Shown here in pieces: positions 8,034 through 15,538 of a DNA stretch of 64,000 nucleotides (the first letter of the stretch is position 1; every line of letters starts with the position of its first letter). The translations under genes were made by a program, and so were the position numbers. The notes under the pieces are model-generated. The model saw only the letters and a list, made by a program, of their open reading frames with translations. It was not told the origin of the DNA and made no database searches. This DNA is from Pantoea rwandensis (GTDB lineage Bacteria; Pseudomonadota; Gammaproteobacteria; Enterobacterales; Enterobacteriaceae), in the NCBI RefSeq assembly GCF_002095475.1, contig NZ_MLFR01000028.1:21173-85172 (forward strand), read 5' to 3'.

Positions 8034-8573
8034 ATGAAACAGCAGCGGGATTTTCCATGGCAGTCCGATAATGCACAGCGGACAATGTGTGCAGGCGCAC
8101 GAAAAAAGCGCCGGGAAAGGATGCTGGATGCCAGTGATATTCGCCTGTTGATGTTGCACTTTTTGGCGAACGGATCTGCGCATGGTTATGAGTTGATTAA
8201 GTCGGTTGAAGAGCTGTCCAAGGGCGAGTACTCCCCCAGTCCAGGCATTATCTATCCCAACCTCACACTGTTAGAAGAGATGGACGCGATTCGAGTCGTG
8301 GATGCACATGCATCACGTAAGGCGTATGCGCTTAATGACAGTGGTCGTGAATTATTAGCGGAAAACAGCGACAATATTTCAATTATTATTGAGCGGTTAA
8401 CCTCTCTAGCAATTTTAGTCAATAATCGTAGCATTCCAGAAGTCGAACAGGCGATTCACCATATTCGGCATACGTTGAATCATCGTTTAGCACAAGAGAA
8501 TATCTCCCCTGAATCTCTGGCGGTGGTGGTTAACGCCTTGAATGAAGCGACAGAAAAAATCGCTAAAAGCTAA
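8034..8573 (+). CDS. yqjI: PadR-family regulator (YqjI-like) with shortened metal-binding N-terminus
   Basis: A 179-aa winged-helix regulator. The PadR core is clear: DIRLLMLHFLANGSAHGYELI, then SPSPGIIYPNLTLLEE, followed by a C-terminal dimerisation helix region. E. coli YqjI is a nickel-responsive repressor of yqjH with a long His/Cys-rich N-terminus. Here the N-terminus before the core is about 35 residues and contains only one Cys and no His cluster, so metal sensing may be lost or changed. ATG 8034 has AGGGAAGG directly upstream. Its place right after yqjH supports the pairing. A strong terminator follows. Confidence 0.8.
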   Translation: MKQQRDFPWQSDNAQRTMCAGARKKRRERMLDASDIRLLMLHFLANGSAHGYELIKSVEELSKGEYSPSPGIIYPNLTLLEEMDAIRVVDAHASRKAYALNDSGRELLAENSDNISIIIERLTSLAILVNNRSIPEVEQAIHHIRHTLNHRLAQENISPESLAVVVNALNEATEKIAKS

Positions 8574-8582
8574 CGAGTTAAG

Positions 8583-8608
8583 AGCGCGATTTATCGCGCT
8601 TTTTTTAT
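8583..8608 (+). terminator. Terminator after yqjI, built from a GCGCGAT palindrome
   Basis: AGCGCGAT-TT-ATCGCGCT (8583-8600) followed by a run of T. This is a good intrinsic terminator, and its stem and AT-TT-AT core are the same as in the REP-like palindromes elsewhere in the window, but without a GTAG foot. Confidence 0.85.
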
Positions 8609-8681
8609 TCCCTTCTTTGTTAAATTTTTGTTCATTCATTCATAAAATTAAAACAACTCGACATATTTTATTACCGCTATA

Positions 8682-8695
8682 CCAAAAAGGTTTGG
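8682..8695. promoter_or_regulatory. Inverted repeat upstream of the decarboxylase operon, possible operator
   Basis: CCAAA-AAGG-TTTGG lies about 85 bp before the UbiD-family start in an AT-rich region. It is flanked by CCGC on the left and CGG on the right. It could be an operator for the downstream LysR protein, the upstream PadR protein or another regulator. No direct evidence. Confidence 0.3.
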
Positions 8696-8780
8696 CGGAT
8701 GAATATAAACGGTAGTTTTTCTCTATTTTATTTAGCGCTACTTTCACTCCATCGCAGTTAACGCGTTTATGGAGAGAAGT

Positions 8781-10262
8781 ATGTCTGAAAATATAAAGCC
8801 AGCCGTGCACGATCTGCGCTCGGCGATTGCATTGCTGACCAGCCTCAAAGGCGAGTATGTCAGCACTGATACTGAAGTTGATCCTCACGCAGAACTCTCA
8901 GGTGTATATCGCTATGTCGGCGCAGGGGGGACTTGCGAGCGCCCGACACGCAAAGGCCCGGCGATGATGTTCAATAACGTCAAAGGTTTTCCGGATGTGC
9001 GCGTGGTGACGGGGCTGATGGCAACGCGTGAACGCGTGGGGCATCTATTGGACTGTGAGCCAGAGAAACTTGGTTTCTTGCTACGCGACTCGGTAAAAAA
9101 TGCCATTGATCCGGTGTTAGCGCAGGGGAAACCCGCCTGCCAGGAGGTGGTACATTATGCCGAAGATCCCCGCTTTGATCTGCGTACCTTATTGCCTGCC
9201 CCCACCAACACCGAAGAGGACGCCGGTCCTTACTTCACCATGGGACTGTGCTACGCCTCTGATCCTGAAACTGGCGAGTCTGATGTCACTATCCACCGCC
9301 TTTGTATTCAGAGCCGTGATGAACTGACCATGTGGCTGACGCCAGGACGTCACATTGATGCTTTCCGTGAGAAGGCAGAACAAGCCGGTAAGCCACTGCC
9401 GATCTCCATCAGTATCGGTGTTGATCCCGCCATCTACATTGCCGCCTGTTTTGAGCCACCGACAACACCATTGGGCTTTAACGAGTTAAGTATTGCCGGG
9501 GCTTTGCGTGGTAAAGCGGTGGAAATGTCGCAATGCCTCACCATTAATGAACAGGCGATTGCGCATGCTGAAATCGTGATTGAAGGTGAGTTACTGCCGA
9601 ATGTGCGTCAGCGTGAAGACCAGAACACCAACACCGGAAAGGCGATGCCGGAATTCCCCGGCTACACCGGTGAAGCGAAGGCAGAACTGCCCGTTGTAAA
9701 AATCAAAGCGGTGACCCACCGCATCAACCCGATTCTGCAAACCACATTAGGCCCAAGCGGTGAGCATGTGAGCATGGCGGGTATTCCAACCGAAGCCAGT
9801 ATCCTCGATATGCTGCACCGTGCGATGCCAGGACGTGTGCTCAACGTCAATGCGCATACTTCTGGCGGCGGTAAATTACTGGCGGTGATTCAATTTAGAA
9901 AAGCAGCCGCAGTGGACGAGGGGCGTCAACGCCAGGCCGCCATTATTGCTTTTGCCGCATTCCCAGAATTGAAAAACGTCATTGTGGTTGATGAGGATGT
10001 CGATATTTTCGATACCGATGATGTCCTGTGGGCGATGCAAACGCGTTATCAAGGGGATATCGATACCCTGACCATTACAGGCGTACGCTGCCATCCACTC
10101 GACCCGTCACAGATGCCGGAATACAGCCCAAGTATTCTGCAGCCGGGTATGACCACCAAAACCGTCTTCGACTGCACAGTGCCTTTCCATCTGAAACACC
10201 ATTTTGAACGCTCCAAGTTCAAGAAAGTAGATGTGAAACGTTTTCTTCCCGATTTTGAGTAA
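8781..10262 (+). CDS. UbiD-family non-oxidative hydroxyarylate decarboxylase (gallate/LpdC-type)
   Basis: A 493-aa UbiD-family enzyme that removes CO2 from an aromatic acid using prenylated FMN. It closely resembles Lactobacillus plantarum gallate decarboxylase LpdC along its length: ELSGVYRYVGAGGT, GPAMMFNNVKGFPD, APTNTEEDAGPYFTMG, SDVTIHRLCI, PISISIGVDPAI, FEPPTTPLGFNELSIAGA, NTNTGKAMPEFPGY, GEHVSMAGIPTEASIL, FAAFPELKNVIVVDEDVDIFD. Substrate is therefore probably gallate or a close hydroxybenzoate; gallate decarboxylase activity is known from Pantoea agglomerans. Start 8781 (GGAGAG upstream) is preferred over ATG 8769. The matching flavin prenyltransferase follows 11 bp later. Confidence 0.85.
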   Translation: MSENIKPAVHDLRSAIALLTSLKGEYVSTDTEVDPHAELSGVYRYVGAGGTCERPTRKGPAMMFNNVKGFPDVRVVTGLMATRERVGHLLDCEPEKLGFLLRDSVKNAIDPVLAQGKPACQEVVHYAEDPRFDLRTLLPAPTNTEEDAGPYFTMGLCYASDPETGESDVTIHRLCIQSRDELTMWLTPGRHIDAFREKAEQAGKPLPISISIGVDPAIYIAACFEPPTTPLGFNELSIAGALRGKAVEMSQCLTINEQAIAHAEIVIEGELLPNVRQREDQNTNTGKAMPEFPGYTGEAKAELPVVKIKAVTHRINPILQTTLGPSGEHVSMAGIPTEASILDMLHRAMPGRVLNVNAHTSGGGKLLAVIQFRKAAAVDEGRQRQAAIIAFAAFPELKNVIVVDEDVDIFDTDDVLWAMQTRYQGDIDTLTITGVRCHPLDPSQMPEYSPSILQPGMTTKTVFDCTVPFHLKHHFERSKFKKVDVKRFLPDFE

Positions 10263-10273
10263 GTGAGGTTGCA

Positions 10274-10852
10274 GTGAGCAGAAGGCGCATTATCGTCGGC
10301 ATTAGCGGCGCGTCAGGATTTCAGTTCGGTATGAAGGCGCTGCAACTGCTGCGCGATCAGGATGTTGAGGTACATCTGGTGGTGACCAAAGGGGCAGAAG
10401 TGACGCGCTCGATGGAAACCCAGTGGCAACGACAGGAGGTGACGGATTTGGCCGATGAGGTGCACAGCGTCAGTAATCTCGGTGCCTCAATCTCCAGTGG
10501 TTCGTTCAAGACCCTCGGCATGTTGGTCGCGCCCTGCTCAATGAATTCGCTGGCATCGATTGCCCATGGGCTGACCAGCAATCTGCTGACGCGTGCAGCC
10601 GATGTGATCCTAAAGGAGCGGCGTCGACTGGTGTTGATGGTGCGTGAAACGCCGCTCAATCTGGTGCACATCCGCAATATGCAGGCGGTGACGGAAATGG
10701 GCGGCATTATCTACCCTCCGGTTCCCGCCTTTTATCAGCAGCCGCAGTCGGTGGATGAGATGGTACATCACAGCGTGTCGCGTGCTCTCGACCTGTTCGA
10801 TCTCGACGTGGGCAACCTCAAACGCTGGGGTGAAAAAAACAACGATAAGTAA
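10274..10852 (+). CDS. UbiX/Pad1-family flavin prenyltransferase
   Basis: A 192-aa flavoprotein that makes prenylated FMN, the cofactor of the UbiD-type enzyme encoded just upstream. The N-terminal GISGASGFQFGMKAL is the UbiX FMN-binding signature; APCSMNSLASIAHG and the LKERRRLVLMVRETPLNLVHIRNM block are conserved in the family. The start is GTG at 10274 with GAGG upstream. It is distinct from a housekeeping ubiX and by position serves the aromatic decarboxylase, as in lpdB/vdcB-type operons. A third small 'D' subunit seen in some such operons is not present; a DUF554 gene takes that place. Confidence 0.9.
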   Translation: MSRRRIIVGISGASGFQFGMKALQLLRDQDVEVHLVVTKGAEVTRSMETQWQRQEVTDLADEVHSVSNLGASISSGSFKTLGMLVAPCSMNSLASIAHGLTSNLLTRAADVILKERRRLVLMVRETPLNLVHIRNMQAVTEMGGIIYPPVPAFYQQPQSVDEMVHHSVSRALDLFDLDVGNLKRWGEKNNDK

Positions 10853-10862
10853 GGAGTAAATT

Positions 10863-11585
10863 ATGGTAGTGGGACCCTTTGTCAACGGCAGTGCCGTGCT
10901 GATTGGCGGGCTGGTGGGCGCTTTTCTCGGCACCAAAGTGCCAGAAAGGCTGCGCGTCGCGTTGCCAATGACATTTGGCCTGTCGTCGATGGGCCTCGGC
11001 ATTGTTCTGATCGGCAAGATCCACAGTTTACCCGCGGTGATTCTGGCGCTGATCCTCGGTGCTGCCCTTGGAGAACTGGTTTATCTGGAGAAGATGATTG
11101 GTCGTCTGGGGAACCTGGCGAAAGGGCTGGTGAACCGTTTTCAAAGCCAGCCGGCTGAAGGCGGGTTGAGTGGTGAGGCGTTCACTGAAAAGTATGTGGC
11201 GATCATGGTGCTGTTTTGCGCCAGCGGTACTGGCATCATCGGTGCCATGACCGAAGGCATGACCCACGATGCCAACATCTTGCTGGTGAAGTCGATCATG
11301 GATGTCTTCACTGCGGCGATTTTTGCCACATTGTTAGGTTATGCGGTGGCGGTGATTGCCATTCCACAGCTGATCGTGCAACTGGTGCTGGCTTCAGCCG
11401 CAGTGCTGATCATGCCGCATACTACGGCGCCAATGATGAGTGATTTTACGGCTGCGGGTGGGTTTGTGATGCTGGCGGCGGGGTTTCGTATCGCCGGGAT
11501 TAAATCCTTCCCGGTGGCAAATATGTTACCGGCGCTGGTGTTAGTGATGCCGGTCAGCCACTTGTGGAGCTTGTATATCCACTAA
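10863..11585 (+). CDS. yqgA: DUF554 family membrane protein (YqgA)
   Basis: A 240-aa inner-membrane protein with about six to seven hydrophobic segments, aligning with E. coli YqgA throughout: MVVGPFVNGSAVLIGG at the start, NYVAI-type block read here as KYVAIMVLFCASGTGI, GAMTEGMTHDANILLVKS, FRIAGIKSFPVANMLPALVL near the end. The function of YqgA is unknown. It follows the UbiX-type gene by 10 bp with its own AGGAG, so it is cotranscribed with the decarboxylase pair. Two readings are possible: a transporter for the aromatic substrate or product, or a resident gene beside which the operon grew. E. coli has yqgA next to speC, which here is 9 kb away. Confidence 0.85.
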   Translation: MVVGPFVNGSAVLIGGLVGAFLGTKVPERLRVALPMTFGLSSMGLGIVLIGKIHSLPAVILALILGAALGELVYLEKMIGRLGNLAKGLVNRFQSQPAEGGLSGEAFTEKYVAIMVLFCASGTGIIGAMTEGMTHDANILLVKSIMDVFTAAIFATLLGYAVAVIAIPQLIVQLVLASAAVLIMPHTTAPMMSDFTAAGGFVMLAAGFRIAGIKSFPVANMLPALVLVMPVSHLWSLYIH

Positions 11586-11655
11586 GCTTGCGCTCAGCGC
11601 GGTTGGATCGATTTTGACCATGGTAAAGTAAGCGCTAACAGGGCGCGGAGGGATT

Positions 11656-12534
11656 ATGGATCTGAAACGATTGCATTATTTTTGCACAATAGCGGAACAG
11701 GGCTCAATCAGTAAAGCCGCGAAGCTATTGAACATCGCACAACCGCCGTTGGGAAAACGCCTGCAGGAATTGGAAGAAGAGATCGGTTCTCCGCTTTTTA
11801 CGCGCACGCCGCGCGCCATGGTGCTGACGGAAGCGGGCAGTTTTCTCTATCGTCGCGCCTGCGATATTCTTAGCCAGGTGAATAGTCTGAAACGTCAGAC
11901 CGTCACCATTGCCACCCGCAAACAGCGACGTGTCACTATTGGTATCTCCTACCTTTACCTGCGCTATTTCACCCCCATTTTGATGGATTACTACCAAAAT
12001 CGCCCCGACTGGGATATCAACGTTGTGGTATCCGATTCCAGCCATCTGGAAGCGATGCTGACCGATCACAGCCTGGATATTGCCTTGATGCAGGTACCTC
12101 AGGATCGCCAGCCGTGGTTTGTGCGTGAACTGGAGCCGATTGATACCATTACCGTGGTCTCCGCACATTACAGTGCGATGTTGGCTGGAAAAACACTGAA
12201 CTTCGCCGATCTCAATAGCATCCCACTGATTCTCCTGCATCGCATTGGCGGAGAAGGCACTTACGAATTACTGCGGAATAAATTGTTCAGCACTTTGAGT
12301 CAGGTGAATATCAGTATCAAGGTTTCCGAGCCTCGGCTGGTGCTGGAGATGATGGAGCAGGGCTTTGAGGGGGCGGCATTTTTACCGCGTTCAGAGTTTG
12401 TCCCCAGCCAGCAAGGCAAATATATGGTGTGTCCACTGGCGGAGTCTTTTGCTATCTATCATCCGGCGATCGTCACACTGAGTACGGCACAGGATCGCCT
12501 GTTATGGCCGCTACAGCATGAAGCTGGTGGTTAG
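11656..12534 (+). CDS. LysR-family transcription regulator
   Basis: A 292-aa LysR-type regulator. Residues 1-60 form the winged helix-turn-helix (MDLKRLHYFCTIAEQGSISK, then LNIAQPPLGKRLQELEEEIG), and the rest is a periplasmic-binding-protein-like effector domain. A GGAGGG site precedes the ATG. It follows the decarboxylase operon in the same direction after 70 bp, so it probably controls that operon in response to an aromatic acid, as LysR proteins do for gallate decarboxylase genes in lactobacilli. That link is inferred from position only. No clear terminator separates it from the operon. Confidence 0.85.
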   Translation: MDLKRLHYFCTIAEQGSISKAAKLLNIAQPPLGKRLQELEEEIGSPLFTRTPRAMVLTEAGSFLYRRACDILSQVNSLKRQTVTIATRKQRRVTIGISYLYLRYFTPILMDYYQNRPDWDINVVVSDSSHLEAMLTDHSLDIALMQVPQDRQPWFVRELEPIDTITVVSAHYSAMLAGKTLNFADLNSIPLILLHRIGGEGTYELLRNKLFSTLSQVNISIKVSEPRLVLEMMEQGFEGAAFLPRSEFVPSQQGKYMVCPLAESFAIYHPAIVTLSTAQDRLLWPLQHEAGG

Positions 12535-12603
12535 ATTTAGGGGCAACCACAATGGGCAGCCCGAAGGCCGCGCCCAGTAATGGCTTGAGACAACGAACTG
12601 TCA

Positions 12604-12894
12604 TTAAGGGGTTTTCTTTTTATCCACATGGCCCAACTCACGGTCTGGCCAACAGAAATCGCGCACGCGCTGCTTCAGTGCCGCCGCATCCGGGAATCCT
12701 CCTTCCTGTTTGCGCTCCCAAATCACCTCGCCATCAATACTGATTTCAAACACGCCACCGGTGCCGGGTTTCAGTGTCACTGCGCTTAAATCTTCGCCAA
12801 AGGTATGCAGTAATTCTTGCGCCATCCAGGCAGAACGCAGCAGCCAGTTGCACTGGGTGCAGTAGTAAATGGTCACAGCCGGTTTTTGCGACAT
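12604..12894 (-). CDS. Rdx-family CxxC protein (SelT/SelW/SelH-like)
   Basis: A 96-aa protein with a thioredoxin-like Rdx fold. The N-terminal IYYCTQCNWLLRSAWMAQELL carries the CxxC redox motif at the position where selenoprotein W has CxxU, and GTGGVFEISIDGEVIWERK with GGFPDAAALKQRVRDF is typical of the family. Cysteine replaces selenocysteine, as usual in bacteria. The cellular role is unknown; a thiol-redox function is inferred from the family. It lies between the LysR gene (convergent) and the haem receptor (divergent). Confidence 0.85.
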   Translation of the reverse strand: MSQKPAVTIYYCTQCNWLLRSAWMAQELLHTFGEDLSAVTLKPGTGGVFEISIDGEVIWERKQEGGFPDAAALKQRVRDFCWPDRELGHVDKKKTP

Positions 12895-12975
12895 CGCGCG
12901 CCTCTTCTTAATTGTTGATTATAAACAAGTTAACAAAATGTGCTGTCTAAGATACATCTTAGTGTAAAGATTATT

Positions 12976-12994
12976 GATAATGATTACCAATTGC
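12976..12994. promoter_or_regulatory. Fur-box-like site upstream of the haem uptake operon
   Basis: GATAATGATTACCAATTGC matches the first 12 bases of the classic Fur consensus GATAATGATTATCATTATC almost exactly (one change) and then diverges. It sits about 130 bp upstream of the TonB receptor in an AT-rich promoter region. Iron repression of the haem operon is expected. Confidence 0.65.
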
Positions 12995-13124
12995 ATTACA
13001 TTTCTGACGAAATTATTTATTACATAAAATAAGTCCACACTTTTTACGGTTTATTAACGCCTTACGCGTTTTTTTGGCAGCAATTCAGTGAGCGAATACT
13101 AACAATTAACCAGGTATTTCGCGC

Positions 13125-15488
13125 ATGTCTTCACTCTTTCAGGGAATGACCCAGCAACGCCTTTTCAAAGTTGCCATTTTGTCTTCCGCTATTCATGCCG
13201 CTTGCAGCTATGCCGCGAGCGATGACACGACACTTGCTGTTTCCTCAGAGAAATCTACTTACAGCGAACCCTCTTTGACCGTTACCGCACCTAAGCAGCA
13301 GGCGGGCAACAAAACCACCATCACAGCCAGTGAATTGAAGAGACGTGGCGCGAATGATTTTGGTTCGATCATGCGTTATGAACCTTTGATCAGTGCTACC
13401 GGTTCGAGCGGTGGATCATCCTCAGGTAAAAGTGGTTTCGACCGTGCTGGTTATACTGGTTACAACATCCGTGGCTTAGAAAGCAACCGCGTGGGCATGG
13501 ATATTGATGGGATTCCGATCCCTGATGCCACAGGGCGTCCGTATGTGAGCCGTACCGGTAATAACACCTTTGGTATTGGCCGTGATTACATCGATCCCTA
13601 TATGTTCGGTAGCGTGGATATCGAGAAGGGAGCGACAGCGGTCGATCAACCCAACACCTCGATTGGTGGTAACGTCTCGTTCCACAACAAGACCGCAGAC
13701 GACTATCTCAGCAGCGAAAAGAATACTTACTTCGGTTATGAGAGCGGCTACGACTCTTCAAATCGCAGTTGGCACAACGGCATCACAGCGGCGGCGGGCG
13801 ATGATGAGCTGCGTGGCTTGTTCGTTTACAGCCGCCGTGATGGTCAGGAAACTGAAAATAACAGCGGCGTCATTGATGCCTATCCGTCAAACTGGCATTC
13901 CGATGCCTTTATGACCTCGGGTATTTGGCAGCCCAACGATCAGCATAAGCTGAGTGCGACCTTCGACTACTACCACAAAACCAACCACAGTCACTACGAC
14001 ACCTGGGATACCAGCGGTAACACCGTTTGGGGCACCGCACAGCAGCAGAGTGACACGCGCCGCTGGGGCATTAACCTGGCGGATGAGTGGACGCCTTACA
14101 ACCAATTCATAGATACCCTGACGACGCGAGTTTATTGGCAGCAGACCCAGGCGCATGACAACACTTACTTGCCGACCAGCGCCAGCCAATATGGTTATGT
14201 CTATTCCGATTTCAACGTGGATACTTACGGCTTCGACACTCGCGGTACGAAAACGCTGGGTCGTCATGAGCTGAGCGCCGGTTTCAACGCACGTCTGGAT
14301 GACTCTGAGCGCCCATTCCGCCAGGCTCCAGCGCCAAGCACGTTCAGCGTCATCACCCAGCCGCAGTCTGACAGCCGTTCTTACGCGGTGGCGGGATATA
14401 TTCAGGATAAAATTAACTTCGATTTGGACAGCCACAACTTCGCCATCATTCCGGGCGTGCGTGTGATGTATCAAAACACCAAGCCGAAGAACCTGGGCGA
14501 TCTGACCAATGGAAGTGCGGTATTAACCCCGGAGCAGGTTGAAGCGTTATATGGCAAAACTAACTCCGATACGCAGGTTCTGCCATCACTGACCTTCCAG
14601 TACGATCTGACCCCGGCTCTCACCACCTATCTGCAATACAAGCGCGGTGTAGAGTTCCCAACCACCAGCCAACTGTATGGCTCATGGAATCTGGGTTCAA
14701 GCTATGCGGGTAGCCAGCAGTATGCATTGATTGGTAACACCGATCTCAAGACCGAAACCAGCAACAACTTTGAGTGGGGCCTGAAAGGCGAAGCCACCGA
14801 AGGCGTTACGATTAACACCTCTGTGTTCTATAACCAGTACAAAAACTTCATCGCTTACACGCGTTACAGCCGTGCTACCAGCCCAGCGATGTTCGTCAAT
14901 GTGCCGAGTAATATCTACACCAGCTACCAAGCTGAAAACCGCGACAAGGCCTACATTTATGGTGCTGAGATTTCCACCAGAGTGAACTATGGCACTTGGT
15001 TCCCTGAAGTAGATGGCCTGAGCAGCACCTTTGCGCTGGGCTATAACGAAGGTAAGTCTAAGTCCAGCTACTCCGGCGACAAGTACATTGATCTTGATAG
15101 CGTCGCACCACTGAAAGCGATTGTGGGTCTGGCGTGGGATGATGTCCAACGCGGCTACGGTGCAGCGCTGACGGCGACCTTCGTCAAAGGTAAGAAAGCC
15201 ACGGCAACCAACCGTGAAAGCTATACCAACTCCGGCACTGCATTAACTGATTCCACTACAGATTATATGCGTGTACCGGGTTATGGCATGGTGGATGCAA
15301 CGGCTTACTGGCAGGCGACCAAGAACGTCAAGTTAAGCGGCGGCATCTATAACATCACTGACCGTAAATATTGGGATTACGCCAGCAGCCGTACGCTGAC
15401 CAGCACCAATGCTCAGAATCGCAACGACATCAATCTGGCTGTGATGCCAGGCCGCACCTTCCAGCTCGGTGTGAACGTCGACTTCTAA
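13125..15488 (+). CDS. hmuR: TonB-dependent haem/haemoglobin receptor (HemR/HmuR type)
   Basis: A 787-aa outer-membrane receptor for haem or haem proteins. It has a signal peptide (positively charged MTQQRLFKV, hydrophobic to about residue 25, cleavage near SYA-ASD), a plug domain with YNIRGLESNRVGMDIDGIPI and GSVDIEKGA, and a 22-strand-type barrel ending in the outer-membrane signature QLGVNVDF with terminal Phe. The FRAP and NPNL boxes of haem receptors are recognisable by position but altered: YKRGVEFPTTSQLYG and IGNTDLKTETSNNFEWG. At 787 aa it is longer than Yersinia HmuR (about 690). It heads the hmuRSTUV operon behind a Fur-box-like site. The exact ligand is not determinable. Confidence 0.88.
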   Translation: MSSLFQGMTQQRLFKVAILSSAIHAACSYAASDDTTLAVSSEKSTYSEPSLTVTAPKQQAGNKTTITASELKRRGANDFGSIMRYEPLISATGSSGGSSSGKSGFDRAGYTGYNIRGLESNRVGMDIDGIPIPDATGRPYVSRTGNNTFGIGRDYIDPYMFGSVDIEKGATAVDQPNTSIGGNVSFHNKTADDYLSSEKNTYFGYESGYDSSNRSWHNGITAAAGDDELRGLFVYSRRDGQETENNSGVIDAYPSNWHSDAFMTSGIWQPNDQHKLSATFDYYHKTNHSHYDTWDTSGNTVWGTAQQQSDTRRWGINLADEWTPYNQFIDTLTTRVYWQQTQAHDNTYLPTSASQYGYVYSDFNVDTYGFDTRGTKTLGRHELSAGFNARLDDSERPFRQAPAPSTFSVITQPQSDSRSYAVAGYIQDKINFDLDSHNFAIIPGVRVMYQNTKPKNLGDLTNGSAVLTPEQVEALYGKTNSDTQVLPSLTFQYDLTPALTTYLQYKRGVEFPTTSQLYGSWNLGSSYAGSQQYALIGNTDLKTETSNNFEWGLKGEATEGVTINTSVFYNQYKNFIAYTRYSRATSPAMFVNVPSNIYTSYQAENRDKAYIYGAEISTRVNYGTWFPEVDGLSSTFALGYNEGKSKSSYSGDKYIDLDSVAPLKAIVGLAWDDVQRGYGAALTATFVKGKKATATNRESYTNSGTALTDSTTDYMRVPGYGMVDATAYWQATKNVKLSGGIYNITDRKYWDYASSRTLTSTNAQNRNDINLAVMPGRTFQLGVNVDF

Positions 15489-15498
15489 TCACTTTTTC

Positions 15499-15522
15499 GC
15501 CCTGCGTTCGCGCAGGGCCTTT
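15499..15522 (+). terminator. UUCG-capped hairpin between hmuR and hmuS
   Basis: GCCCTGCG (15499-15506), loop TTCG, CGCAGGGC (15511-15518), then CTTTTC. The stem is perfect and the UUCG loop is extra-stable, but the T-run is short. It lies 10 bases after the receptor stop and 20 bases before hmuS, so it probably stabilises the receptor mRNA end or attenuates read-through to give more receptor than the inner genes. Confidence 0.65.
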
Positions 15523-15538
15523 TCATGGAGCAAGCGCA

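Noticed and set aside
12536..12566. Possible further REP-like copy after the LysR gene (GGGGC...GGGCAGCCC)
   Set aside because: No GTAG foot and no AT-TT-AT core; the arms pair poorly.
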